Positions 1 through 7,338 of a stretch of DNA of 15,865 bases are shown here, piece by piece. Position 1 is the stretch's first letter. Every line of letters starts with the position of its first letter. The position numbers and the translations under genes were made by a program. Source of the DNA: Pseudomonadota bacterium (GTDB lineage: Bacteria; Pseudomonadota; Alphaproteobacteria; Rhizobiales; Rhizobiaceae); NCBI GenBank assembly GCA_023387715.1, contig JAEWHQ010000283.1:1-15865 (forward strand). Reading direction: 5' to 3'. Below the pieces are notes generated by a model, which had not been told where the DNA came from, searched no databases, and saw only the letters and a program-made list of their open reading frames with translations.

Positions 1-749
1 ATCAACATATGCACGCCCGGGATCAGATGCGAACCCATTTCCATAATGAAGACCGGCAAGGTCAGCAGCACAGCTAGCAAAGTTTGACGCTGTAAAGTCT
101 GCGCTTCTTTTTCGCGTTTTTGGGCGCGCATTTCACCAACAGATTGCTTGGCGGCAACATCAATTTCACGCGCCTGATAGCCAGCTTTTGCCACCGCTTC
201 GATCAGCTTATGAGTGTTTACCCGCGCAGCATCAGCCATAATCTGCGCCCGCTCAGTGGCAAGATTAACGCTGGCTGATGCAACGCCGTCAACGGCTTGC
301 AAGGCACGTTCAACAGTGCCGACACAAGAAGCGCAGGTCATGCCTTCAATATTCAAATCAAACTTTTGTGACGCAGCGGACGCTGCCGAAGTGGCAGCAG
401 GTTTGGCGTCTGACTGGCATGTTTGCGCATTAGCAGCCTTTTTAGAGCCACAACCGCAACCAGAGCTTTTTGGCGCTTCCACCGGCTTTTGCTCATCAAT
501 CAGCTCGGCTTTATAACCTGCTCCGCCGATGATTTTCACTAAATCATCAGCCGTAATTTTGCTGTCATTCACCTCAATATGGGCGCGCTCCGTCATCAGA
601 TTGACGGTTGCTTTTGCCACACCTTCAGTGCCTGTCAGTGCGCGCTCCACACGCCCCACACAAGAGGCGCAGGTCATACCATCTACATTGAAATTATACT
701 TTGTTAACAAGGCATTGCCTGTTAACTGCCCGCCATTATTCTGGCTCAT
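1..749 (-). CDS. copA: Copper-exporting P-type ATPase CopA, N-terminal part (runs off the window)
   Basis: The minus strand from the ATG at 749-747 is open to the window edge and gives 249 residues of a Cu(I)-translocating P1B-type ATPase, which would pump copper out of the cytoplasm. Two heavy-metal-associated domains are visible, each with the motif GMTCASC (residues 24-30 and 136-142). The linker between them contains a small Cys cluster (GCGCG at 97-101, Cys111). A charged stretch at about 203-222 leads into the first membrane helix (about 223-240). The phosphorylation (DKTG) and CPC motifs would lie beyond the edge, so the metal specificity is inferred from the N-terminal domains and from the CueR-like promoter. 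The start is supported by the Shine-Dalgarno GGCAGGAGAT just upstream. It is divergent from the thiamine operon. A related heavy-metal ATPase cannot be excluded, but copper is by far the best fit. Confidence 0.93.
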   Translation of the reverse strand, partial: MSQNNGGQLTGNALLTKYNFNVDGMTCASCVGRVERALTGTEGVAKATVNLMTERAHIEVNDSKITADDLVKIIGGAGYKAELIDEQKPVEAPKSSGCGCGSKKAANAQTCQSDAKPAATSAASAASQKFDLNIEGMTCASCVGTVERALQAVDGVASASVNLATERAQIMADAARVNTHKLIEAVAKAGYQAREIDVAAKQSVGEMRAQKREKEAQTLQRQTLLAVLLTLPVFIMEMGSHLIPGVHML

Positions 750-850
750 AGGATATCTCCTGCCACATCATTGTGCCTATGCAATCAACAGTTTTCAAGA
801 ACAACAGTGATTCTCAAAAACAACCGCATAAGCAGTTCATCATGGCACTT

Positions 851-881
851 AAACTAAGGCTTCCCATCATTGGAAGGTCAA
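851..881 (-). promoter_or_regulatory. CueR/MerR-type promoter-operator of copA
   Basis: On the minus strand the -35 TTGACC (881-876) and the -10 TAGTTT (856-851) are separated by 19 bp. This over-long spacer is the hallmark of promoters activated by MerR-family metal regulators. It contains the imperfect dyad ACCTTCC-N7-GGAAGCC, which closely resembles known CueR operators. This gives a 5' UTR of roughly 95 nt before copA. The regulator gene itself is not in the window. The element is seen directly; assignment to CueR rather than another MerR protein is inferred from the downstream copper ATPase. Confidence 0.82.
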
Positions 882-944
882 GCACTTTTTTGAAGAAAAA
901 ATACGAGTGAAATTTTGAGCGATTTTGATGCTTTTCGCACGGGC

Positions 945-973
945 TTGACCAATCTGATTTTAAATTCTACTCA
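945..973 (+). promoter_or_regulatory. Possible sigma-70 promoter of the thiamine operon
   Basis: TTGACC (945-950) is a good -35. A 17-bp spacer leads to TACTCA (968-973), a poor -10. Its placement just upstream of the TPP riboswitch makes it the most plausible start for the thiamine transcript. The weak -10 keeps this tentative. Confidence 0.4.
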
Positions 974-983
974 TGTGGCCAGC

Positions 984-1080
984 AAATATTCGTTGGGGTG
1001 TCGAAAGACTGAGAGGCGTGTCAAGCGCTAACCCATTGAACCTGATCCGGGTAATACCTGCGTAGGGAACGGAATTTGGC
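984..1080 (+). promoter_or_regulatory. TPP riboswitch (THI element)
   Basis: The aptamer has all the conserved blocks of the thiamine pyrophosphate riboswitch in order: GGGGTG (995-1000), CTGAGA (1009-1014), ACCC (1031-1034), GAACCTGATCCGGGTAATACC, and CGTAGGGA ending near 1068. The P1 helix forms from ATTCGTT (988-994) with AACGGAAT, with one bulged G, and can extend through GCC/GGC at the ends. It lies on the sense strand 5' of thiD. Binding of TPP should lower expression of the whole thiamine operon. Confidence 0.97.
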
Positions 1081-1109
1081 GCGTCACGTACGGGCGTAAT
1101 GGGAATTGG

Positions 1110-1193
1110 TCTGAACAACAGGCGAATTTTCTAATAGAAGCAAAATACAAGCTTCAGCCAGTCATGATGTTTCACTTTCTGTTCAGAGAAGAG
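1110..1193 (+). promoter_or_regulatory. Candidate expression platform of the TPP riboswitch
   Basis: TCTGAACA (1110-1117) and TGTTCAGA (1180-1187) are perfect 8-bp complements. The 3' arm runs into the purine-rich ribosome-binding region GAGAAGAG before the thiD ATG at 1201. No hairpin followed by a U-run is evident between the aptamer and thiD, so control of translation initiation seems more likely than transcription termination. A smaller hairpin (GAAGC/GCTTC, 1137-1155) sits in the loop. The pairing is seen directly; the regulatory role is inferred. Confidence 0.4.
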
Positions 1194-1200
1194 AAACGAC

Positions 1201-2058
1201 ATGACGAGACGGTTAGCTACATCTTCCACTATCAGTTCAGTTCCGATCTGCGTGACCATTGCTGGCTCTGACAGCAGCGGCGGTGCCGGTATTCAGGCCG
1301 ATTTGAAAGCCTTTTCCGCGCTTAAAACCTATGGCGCCAGTGTCATCACCGCTATCACCGCGCAAAACACCTGCGGTGTCAGCGATGTGATGGATATGAC
1401 ACCAACAATCATTCGCGGTCAGATGGATGCAGTCTTTAGCGATCTGAAAGTCGATACGGTAAAAATCGGCATGCTCTCGCAACCCGAAACCATTGAAACC
1501 GTAATGGAAGGCTTAAAACACTTCCAAGGGCCGGTCGTGCTTGATCCGGTGATGGTAGCCAAATCCGGCAATCGCCTGCTCAGTGAAACCGCCATTGATG
1601 TATTGCGTCAAAAACTGATCCCGCTGGCAACGCTGATAACGCCCAACCGTCCCGAAGCTGCCTGTCTGCTGGATATGGATGAAGCGCAAAGCGATGATGA
1701 AGCCGAAGCACAAGGCCGCGCACTTCTGGCACTTGGTGCTAAGGCAGTTTTGATGAAAGGCGGCCATGCGGAAGGTGAGGTTTGCACCGATCTCCTCATC
1801 ACTCCTGATCAGCCGACACTTGCCATTTCTGCCCCGCGCATCCACACTAAAAACACCCATGGCACCGGCTGCACATTATCGGCGGCACTCGCGGCAAAGC
1901 TTGGATACGGGCTAGGTTTAACTCAAGCTTTTCAGGAAGCGCATGATTATCTGCATCAGGCAATTTTGGCCGCTGATCAGTTAAAGATCGGCAGCGGTCA
2001 CGGCCCCGTTCACCACTTTTATGATTTGTGGGCTAATCCTGCACAGGTAGTGCCATGA
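1201..2058 (+). CDS. thiD: Hydroxymethylpyrimidine/phosphomethylpyrimidine kinase ThiD
   Basis: ThiD phosphorylates 4-amino-5-hydroxymethyl-2-methylpyrimidine (HMP) to HMP-P and then to HMP-PP, the pyrimidine half used by ThiE. The 285-residue product is a ribokinase-fold enzyme. The N-terminal substrate loop is AGSDSSGGAGIQADLK (21-36), QNT is at 55-57, and the C-terminal ATP-binding and catalytic motif GTGCTLSAA is at 221-229 with the conserved Cys224. It is slightly longer than the usual ~265 residues because of about 14 extra N-terminal residues. It is the first gene after the TPP riboswitch, and its purine-rich ribosome-binding site may be masked by the platform helix. Its stop overlaps the thiO start by 4 bp (ATGA), so the two are probably translationally coupled. 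Confidence 0.96.
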   Translation: MTRRLATSSTISSVPICVTIAGSDSSGGAGIQADLKAFSALKTYGASVITAITAQNTCGVSDVMDMTPTIIRGQMDAVFSDLKVDTVKIGMLSQPETIETVMEGLKHFQGPVVLDPVMVAKSGNRLLSETAIDVLRQKLIPLATLITPNRPEAACLLDMDEAQSDDEAEAQGRALLALGAKAVLMKGGHAEGEVCTDLLITPDQPTLAISAPRIHTKNTHGTGCTLSAALAAKLGYGLGLTQAFQEAHDYLHQAILAADQLKIGSGHGPVHHFYDLWANPAQVVP

Positions 2059-3047
2059 AAATCACCATTATCGGCGCCGGAGTGGCTGGCCTAACGGTTG
2101 CTGCTGAACTCAATGCCCAAGGCCATGATGTGGAAGTGATTGCGCTAAGTGAGCGCATTGGCGAAGATGCCTGCTCATGGTTTGCCGGTGGTATGCTGGC
2201 GCCATGGTGTGAGGGTGAAAGTGCACCCGAACAAATCGTGCGTCTCGGCCAGCAAGCGCTCGACTGGTGGGAACATCATGTCAGCGGTGTGGAGCGACGC
2301 GGCACATTGGTGCTTTCTCACACCCGCGATGCCAGCGAATTACGCCGTTTTTCGCGCCGTACCAGCCATCATGAATTAATCGATACACCTCGGATTGAAG
2401 AACTCGAGCCTGATCTTGGCAATCGCTTCAACCAAGGCTTATTTTTCGAGCATGAAGGCCACCTCAACCCGCGCCGCGCTTTGCTGGAACTGGCCGAAAA
2501 TTTGCGCCAAAAAGGTGTGCGCTTTCAGCTTGGAACCGATGCAGACACCGTTAAAACCGACAGTGATCTCACCATTGATTGTCGCGGGCTTCGGGCGCAG
2601 GACGCTTTAAGCGATCTGCGCGGTGTCAAAGGCGAAATGCTGATGATCCGCTCGCGCGACATTAACCTCACCCGCCCTGTGCGTCTGCTGCATCCGCGCA
2701 TTCCGCTCTATATCGTGCCGCGTGGGGATGGTGTGCATATGGTGGGCGCAACAATGCTGGAAACAGAAGCCAGCCCGCATATCAGCCTCCGCTCCACCTT
2801 GGAACTTTTGGGCGCGGCCTATGCGCTGCACCCCGCATTTGCTGAAAGTGAAGTGCTGGAAACCGGCGTCGATGCCCGTCCTGCCTTTAACGATAACTTA
2901 CCCAAAATACGCCGCCAAGGCACCAAGCTTTATGTCAACGGCTTTTACCGGCACGGATTTCTCATGTCTCCGGCGCTTGCTAAAAAAGTGGCTGAAGCCG
3001 TTGCAAATCCGCAAAACATGCCTGAGCTCATGGAGTACTCCTCATGA
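2055..3047 (+). CDS. thiO: Glycine oxidase ThiO (thiazole branch)
   Basis: ThiO is an FAD-dependent oxidase that turns glycine into dehydroglycine (iminoacetate), the glycine-derived substrate for thiazole formation by ThiG in aerobes that lack ThiH. The 330-residue protein starts with a dinucleotide-binding motif, GAGVAG at 7-12. It has the DAO-fold segment with SWFAGGMLAPW near 41-51 and a C-terminal FAD-contact region with YVNGFYRHGF near residue 300. It is somewhat shorter than Bacillus ThiO. It overlaps thiD at its start and thiS at its end, both as ATGA. No separate promoter is visible. A generic D-amino-acid oxidase would look similar; the position between thiD and thiS settles the call. 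Confidence 0.93.
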   Translation: MKITIIGAGVAGLTVAAELNAQGHDVEVIALSERIGEDACSWFAGGMLAPWCEGESAPEQIVRLGQQALDWWEHHVSGVERRGTLVLSHTRDASELRRFSRRTSHHELIDTPRIEELEPDLGNRFNQGLFFEHEGHLNPRRALLELAENLRQKGVRFQLGTDADTVKTDSDLTIDCRGLRAQDALSDLRGVKGEMLMIRSRDINLTRPVRLLHPRIPLYIVPRGDGVHMVGATMLETEASPHISLRSTLELLGAAYALHPAFAESEVLETGVDARPAFNDNLPKIRRQGTKLYVNGFYRHGFLMSPALAKKVAEAVANPQNMPELMEYSS

Positions 3048-3241
3048 ATATTTCTCTGAACGGCCAAATCCACCAGACCAGCGCCAGCAACTTAAACGAA
3101 TTACTCGCTGAGATTGATTTGAGCGATGCAGTGGTAGCGACCGCTCTCAATGGCGAATTTGTCAGCGCTGACATGCGTGCACAAACACTACTTTCCGCCG
3201 GTGATCAGATTGAAGTTCTGGCGCCTATGCAAGGAGGGTAA
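3044..3241 (+). CDS. thiS: Sulfur carrier protein ThiS
   Basis: This is a 65-residue ubiquitin-fold sulfur carrier. Its C-terminal Gly-Gly (ending AMQGG... as PMQGG) is adenylated by ThiF and converted to a thiocarboxylate, which gives the sulfur of thiazole to ThiG. The length and the terminal GG are exactly those of the family. The start overlaps thiO by 4 bp. The codons for the last residues (GGA GGG, then TAA) also form the AAGGAGGG Shine-Dalgarno of thiG. Confidence 0.95.
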   Translation: MNISLNGQIHQTSASNLNELLAEIDLSDAVVATALNGEFVSADMRAQTLLSAGDQIEVLAPMQGG

Positions 3242-3242
3242 C

Positions 3243-4013
3243 ATGCTCAAACTCTATGACAAAACAGTCACCAGCCGTTTGCTGTTGGGCACTGCCCTTT
3301 ATCCTTCACCTGCCATTTTAAGCGACGCGGTCAAGGCATCCGGCACAGAAATTGTCACCGTATCCCTGCGCCGTGAAAGTGGCTTTGAGCGTGCGGGACA
3401 AAGCTTCTGGTCATTGATTAAAGAACTGGGCATGCATGTTTTGCCCAATACCGCCGGATGCCATACAGCCCGCGAAGCCGTTACCACCGCTCAAATGGCG
3501 CGCGAGATTTTTGGCACATCATGGATCAAGCTGGAAGTGATCGGCGAGCAGGACACATTGCAGCCTGACCCCTTCGGGCTGGTGGAAGCAGCGCGCATTC
3601 TGGTCAATGAGGGTTTTGAAGTTTTCCCTTATATGAACGACGATCTGGTCGTTGCCGAAAAGCTGCTGCAAGCCGGATGCAAAGTGCTGATGCCGTGGGG
3701 CGCGCCGATTGGTTCGGGACGCGGCCTCAACAACCCCTATGCTTTAAAAACCTTGCGCGCACACTTCCCCGATATTCCGCTGATTGTTGATGCCGGTATC
3801 GGCGTTCCCTCCCATGCCGCACAGGCAATGGAACTGGGTTATGACGCGGTGCTACTCAACACAGCCGTGGCCAAGGCCGGTGATCCGGTTCGCATGGCCA
3901 AAAGCTTTGCGCTTGCCGTTGAAGCGGGACATCTGGCGGCAGTAGCCGATCCGATTGAACCGCGCGACATGGCAGCGCCTTCCACACCTTTGATGGGAAA
4001 GGCATTTTTCTAA
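3243..4013 (+). CDS. thiG: Thiazole synthase ThiG
   Basis: ThiG condenses 1-deoxy-D-xylulose 5-phosphate, dehydroglycine and ThiS thiocarboxylate into the thiazole phosphate. The 256-residue (beta/alpha)8 protein has the Schiff-base lysine at Lys96 in GTSWIKLEV (91-99). It also has the NTAGC segment (69-73) and a phosphate-binding region with [18 protein letters not shown] in the C-terminal third. The ATG at 3243 was chosen over upstream in-frame codons because it directly follows AAGGAGGG with a 4-5-nt spacer and because the family starts at this point (MLKLYDKT). The gap to thiS is 1 bp. Confidence 0.97.
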   Translation: MLKLYDKTVTSRLLLGTALYPSPAILSDAVKASGTEIVTVSLRRESGFERAGQSFWSLIKELGMHVLPNTAGCHTAREAVTTAQMAREIFGTSWIKLEVIGEQDTLQPDPFGLVEAARILVNEGFEVFPYMNDDLVVAEKLLQAGCKVLMPWGAPIGSGRGLNNPYALKTLRAHFPDIPLIVDAGIGVPSHAAQAMELGYDAVLLNTAVAKAGDPVRMAKSFALAVEAGHLAAVADPIEPRDMAAPSTPLMGKAFF

Positions 4014-4014
4014 A

Positions 4015-4623
4015 ATGGCACTTCATCCTTTTTATCCGATTTTCGACAGCGCTCAATGGTTGGAACGTCTGGTGCCGCTTGGTATCAAATTGGTGCAATT
4101 GCGCGTCAAAGATAAAACTTTACCTGAATTGCGCGCAGAAATCCGTGCTGCCAAAACCATTTGTGATGCGCATCAATGCCAGCTTATCGTCAATGATTAT
4201 TGGCAGCTCGCCATTGATGAAGGTTGCGATTACATCCATCTCGGTCAGGAAGATTTGGATGAAGCTGATATTGCGGCCATCCGCGCAGCCAATCTCAAAC
4301 TTGGCGTCAGCACCCATAATGAAAAAGAGCTGGAACGCGCATTAGCGCTTAAACCTGATTATATTGCGCTTGGGCCTGTCTATCCGACCATTTTGAAAAA
4401 GATGATCTGGGAGCCGCAAGGCTTGGAACGTGTCCGTATCTGGAAAGATAAAGTGGCAGACATGCCGCTCGTCGGCATTGGCGGCATCAGCCTTGATCGC
4501 GCTACCGGTGTTTTTGCGCATGGTGCAGATATTGTTGCGGCAGTCACTGACATCACGCTCAATGCCAGCCCTGAACAGCGCGTGCAGGAATGGCTGAAAC
4601 TGACGGAAGCTTATGTAAAATGA
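4015..4623 (+). CDS. thiE: Thiamine phosphate synthase ThiE
   Basis: ThiE joins HMP-PP and thiazole phosphate to make thiamine monophosphate. The 202-residue TIM-barrel protein has the expected motifs: QLRVK (28-32), VNDYW (59-63), HLGQEDL (75-81), GPVYPT (120-125), and VGIGGIS (153-159) as phosphate-binding loop. The segment after GPVYPT reads ILKKM rather than the common TxTK. This resembles the variant ThiE form I associate with alphaproteobacteria and is probably a subfamily trait. It starts 1 bp after the thiG stop, and its own stop overlaps the thiF start. Confidence 0.94.
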   Translation: MALHPFYPIFDSAQWLERLVPLGIKLVQLRVKDKTLPELRAEIRAAKTICDAHQCQLIVNDYWQLAIDEGCDYIHLGQEDLDEADIAAIRAANLKLGVSTHNEKELERALALKPDYIALGPVYPTILKKMIWEPQGLERVRIWKDKVADMPLVGIGGISLDRATGVFAHGADIVAAVTDITLNASPEQRVQEWLKLTEAYVK

Positions 4624-5630
4624 GCCGCTACGCCAGACAGATCATTGTGGAAGAGATGGGCATCGAGCGCCAAAAGCGCTTGGAAAATGCACATGTTCTC
4701 ATCATTGGTGCGGGGGGCCTTGGCTGTCCGGCGCTCAATTATCTGGTCGGCGCCGGTGTTGGCCATATCACGCTTGTTGATGATGATATTATCGAACGCA
4801 GCAACCTGCATCGCCAGCCGCTTTATGGCGAAAAGGATTTAGGCCGCAAGAAAGCCGAAGCCGCCCGCGATCGTCTGCATGATCTTAATCCGGAGGTGAC
4901 AGTGACGGCGAAAACCACGCGCCTCACCCCCGCCAATGTGGATGCACTGTTGCAAGACGCCGATATCGCGCTTGATTGCGCCGATAGTTATGCGGTGACC
5001 TATATTCTGTCTGATGCCTGTAAACATTTGCAAAAACCGCTGATCTCGGCTTCCGCCTTAGGATTAAGCGGCTATGTCGGCGGCTATTGCGGCACGGCTG
5101 AAAATGGGGCGCCATCGGTGCGCGCACTTTTTCCTGACCTGCCGAAAAACCTTGCCACCTGCGCCAGTGCCGGTGTGCTGGGGCCACTGGTCGGAACACT
5201 TGGCACCATTCAGGCGCAAATGGCCATTGCCGCGCTCACTGATATGTCGCCCTCGCCTTTGGGGCAGATGGTGACGGTCAATTTAAGCCAATATGGTTTT
5301 CGCAGCTTTCGCTTTGACAAAGCGCCGGAACCCAAAGAGGTTCCCTTTGCCTTTATCGCGCCGGAACAGCTTTTGCCCGATGATGTGCTGATTGAACTGC
5401 GCGATACAACCGAAACACCGCAAAGCCTGCGTGATGATGCTTTGCGTTATTCAACGCAGGATTTCTTAGAAAACCGCGTTGATCTTGCCACTGATAAACG
5501 TGTTGCTTTGTGCTGCCGCTCCGGCCTTCGGGCATGGCGCGCAGCCAGTGCCTTACGACAAATCTTTTCCGGCCACATCGTTCTTGTTGCTGCCGGAGAT
5601 AGTTCACCTCCATCCCCTTCAGTTCAATAA
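4620..5630 (+). CDS. thiF: ThiS adenylyltransferase ThiF fused to a C-terminal rhodanese domain
   Basis: This E1-like enzyme adenylates the C-terminus of ThiS. The appended rhodanese domain probably carries the persulfide sulfur used to make the thiocarboxylate. In the 336-residue product the ATP loop is GAGGLG (30-35), followed by SNLHRQ (61-66) and D-x-G-x-K (73-77). The conserved Cys181 lies in TCASAGVLGP. The usual zinc cysteines are missing: in the block normally PCxxCLFP the sequence is PSVRALFP (165-172). No second CxxC occurs around 230-240. The C-terminal part (about 255-336) has the rhodanese loop CRSGLR (299-304) with a possible active Cys299. The ATG at 4620, not an upstream in-frame codon at 4590, is chosen because it overlaps the thiE stop (ATGA) and begins the conserved SRYARQI. 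Annotation as a MoeB-like enzyme is the main alternative; the operon argues for ThiF. Confidence 0.9.
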   Translation: MSRYARQIIVEEMGIERQKRLENAHVLIIGAGGLGCPALNYLVGAGVGHITLVDDDIIERSNLHRQPLYGEKDLGRKKAEAARDRLHDLNPEVTVTAKTTRLTPANVDALLQDADIALDCADSYAVTYILSDACKHLQKPLISASALGLSGYVGGYCGTAENGAPSVRALFPDLPKNLATCASAGVLGPLVGTLGTIQAQMAIAALTDMSPSPLGQMVTVNLSQYGFRSFRFDKAPEPKEVPFAFIAPEQLLPDDVLIELRDTTETPQSLRDDALRYSTQDFLENRVDLATDKRVALCCRSGLRAWRAASALRQIFSGHIVLVAAGDSSPPSPSVQ

Positions 5631-5642
5631 CGGAGAGATAGA

Positions 5643-6614
5643 ATGTTCCGCAAATTTGGCTTTGCTGCGCTTTTGAGCGCCACGGTTCTGCATGCCCCTA
5701 TGATGGTTTCAACCGCCTTGGCAGATGATAAATTATCCCTCATCCTCGACTGGTATGTGAACCCCGATCACGGCCCGATTATTGTCGCTGACAAACTTGG
5801 TTTTTTCAAAGATAACGGCCTTGATGTGGAAATCATTGCCCCCGCCGATGCAGCCACCCCATCGCGGCAAGTGGCAGCAAAACAGGCCGATCTCGCTGTT
5901 TCCTATCAGCAGCAATTGCACCTAGATGTACATGAAGGCCTGCCGCTCATTCGTGTCGGCACGCTTGTGGACACACCACTCAACTGCTTGGCCGTGCGTG
6001 ATGACGGCTCGGTCAATGAGATCACTGATCTGAAAGGCAAAAAAATCGGCTTTTCGGTTGCAGGCGTTGAAGAAGCAGTGATGAGCACCATTTTGAGCCG
6101 TCACGGCATGAGCAAAGATGATGTTGAAATGATCAATGTCAATTTCTCGCTCTCGCCTGCCTTAATGTCAAAACAAGTGGACGCGGTCATTGGTGCCTAT
6201 CGTAATGTCGAATTGAACCAGATGGATATTGAAGGCGTGAAAGGCAAATGTTTCTTCGTCGAAGAACAGGGTGTGCCAGCCTATGACGAGCTGATCTATG
6301 TCGCCAATGCAAGTGATTATGATGCCGATAAAATCAGCCGCTTTTTAACCGCTGTCGAAAAGGCTGCCAATTATATCATTAATCACCCTGAACAGGCTTA
6401 TGAAACCTATGTTTCTTATAGTCCTGAACTGAAAGACGAGCTGAACAAGCGCGCCTGGAAAGACACTTATCCGCGCTTTGCCCGCACCCCTGCCGCTTTT
6501 GATTATGGCCGCTACAAGCGTCAGGAAGCTTTTCTTTTTGAGCACAAACTCGTGACCGAAATCTTTGGCGTCGAGAAGCTTGCTGTTGATGTGAATGCGG
6601 AAAGGAACCAGTAA
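5643..6614 (+). CDS. thiY: Periplasmic pyrimidine-precursor-binding protein ThiY (NMT1/THI5-like)
   Basis: This is the substrate-binding component of an ABC importer for thiamine pyrimidine precursors (formylaminopyrimidine or HMP). The 323-residue protein has a Sec signal peptide with a hydrophobic core at 7-25 and a likely cleavage after ALA (25-27). The mature part begins with the THI5/NMT1-type DWYVNPDHGP (about 35-44), whose aromatic and His residues normally line the pyrimidine pocket. A Shine-Dalgarno GGAGA lies 12 bp after thiF. The stop shares one base with the tenA start (TAATG). The placement next to tenA and a permease matches the thiXYZ-tenA salvage system. The exact ligand cannot be read from the sequence. 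Confidence 0.9.
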   Translation: MFRKFGFAALLSATVLHAPMMVSTALADDKLSLILDWYVNPDHGPIIVADKLGFFKDNGLDVEIIAPADAATPSRQVAAKQADLAVSYQQQLHLDVHEGLPLIRVGTLVDTPLNCLAVRDDGSVNEITDLKGKKIGFSVAGVEEAVMSTILSRHGMSKDDVEMINVNFSLSPALMSKQVDAVIGAYRNVELNQMDIEGVKGKCFFVEEQGVPAYDELIYVANASDYDADKISRFLTAVEKAANYIINHPEQAYETYVSYSPELKDELNKRAWKDTYPRFARTPAAFDYGRYKRQEAFLFEHKLVTEIFGVEKLAVDVNAERNQ

Positions 6615-7321
6615 TGTTGAAATCCCACAATCTGCCAAAGCCGGATTATTCTTCCAAAGTGTTTAACGCTTTGCGTGAAGCAGCAAGCCAGGAGTGGAAT
6701 GACTATATTGACCACGCTTTTGTGCGCGGTATGGCCGACGGCACTTTGCCAAAAGCATCGTTTCTGCATTATCTGGTGCAGGATTATGTTTTCCTGCGCC
6801 ATTTTTCCCGTGCATGGGCGCTGGGTGTGGTGAAATCCACCACCTTGCAGGAGATGAAACACTCAGCAGCAACCGTTAACGGCCTCATCCATGTGGAAAT
6901 GCCGCTGCATATCAAGATTTGCGCCCGCGAAGGCATCAGCGAAGAAGAACTGTTCAACGCTGAAGAAGAAGCGGCAAACCTTGCCTATACCCGCTTTGTC
7001 TTGGATGCCGGACAATCCGGTGATTTCCTTGATCTGTTGGTAGCGCTGCTGCCTTGCGTGCTGGGCTATGGCGAAATTGGCCTGCGACTGGCTGCAACGC
7101 AGGCTGACAGCACCCCTTATCAGGAGTGGATCGATACTTATGCCGGCGAAGAGTTTCAGGCACTTTGCCAGCTTGGCGGTGAATTGCTCGAACATGCAGT
7201 TGCCAACCGTCTAGGCGACAATTTTGAAGCAAGCCCTCGTTGGCCGCAGCTTTGCCGCACTTTTGCAACTGCCACCAAGCTGGAAGCCGGTTTCTGGCAG
7301 ATGGGCCTGAAAGGTAAATAA
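6614..7321 (+). CDS. tenA: Aminopyrimidine aminohydrolase TenA (thiaminase II family)
   Basis: TenA hydrolyses 4-amino-5-aminomethyl-2-methylpyrimidine, a thiamine degradation product, to HMP, which ThiD then phosphorylates. The all-helical 235-residue protein belongs to the cysteine-type TenA class. The active Cys148 lies in LLPCVLGYGEIG (146-157). The conserved Glu224 lies in TKLEAGFWQMG. Asp57 and Tyr58 in LVQDYVFL match the substrate-binding Asp/Tyr region. Linkage to the precursor transporter and ThiD supports the salvage reaction over true thiaminase activity. It starts on the last base of thiY. Confidence 0.94.
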   Translation: MLKSHNLPKPDYSSKVFNALREAASQEWNDYIDHAFVRGMADGTLPKASFLHYLVQDYVFLRHFSRAWALGVVKSTTLQEMKHSAATVNGLIHVEMPLHIKICAREGISEEELFNAEEEAANLAYTRFVLDAGQSGDFLDLLVALLPCVLGYGEIGLRLAATQADSTPYQEWIDTYAGEEFQALCQLGGELLEHAVANRLGDNFEASPRWPQLCRTFATATKLEAGFWQMGLKGK

Positions 7322-7338
7322 ACCAAGGAAAATAGCAG

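Noticed and set aside
214..810. Two plus-strand open frames of 100 and 93 codons
   Set aside because: They are antisense to copA. The minus strand gives two textbook GMTCASC domains, and the plus-strand frames show no recognisable motif or ribosome-binding site.
3150..3242. Extended N-terminus for thiG
   Set aside because: The added residues lie in the thiS coding sequence in another frame; the ATG at 3243 has the ideal ribosome-binding site and the family N-terminus.
4590..4619. Upstream start for thiF
   Set aside because: It would read within the end of thiE. The ATGA overlap at 4620 and the conserved SRYARQI start fit better.
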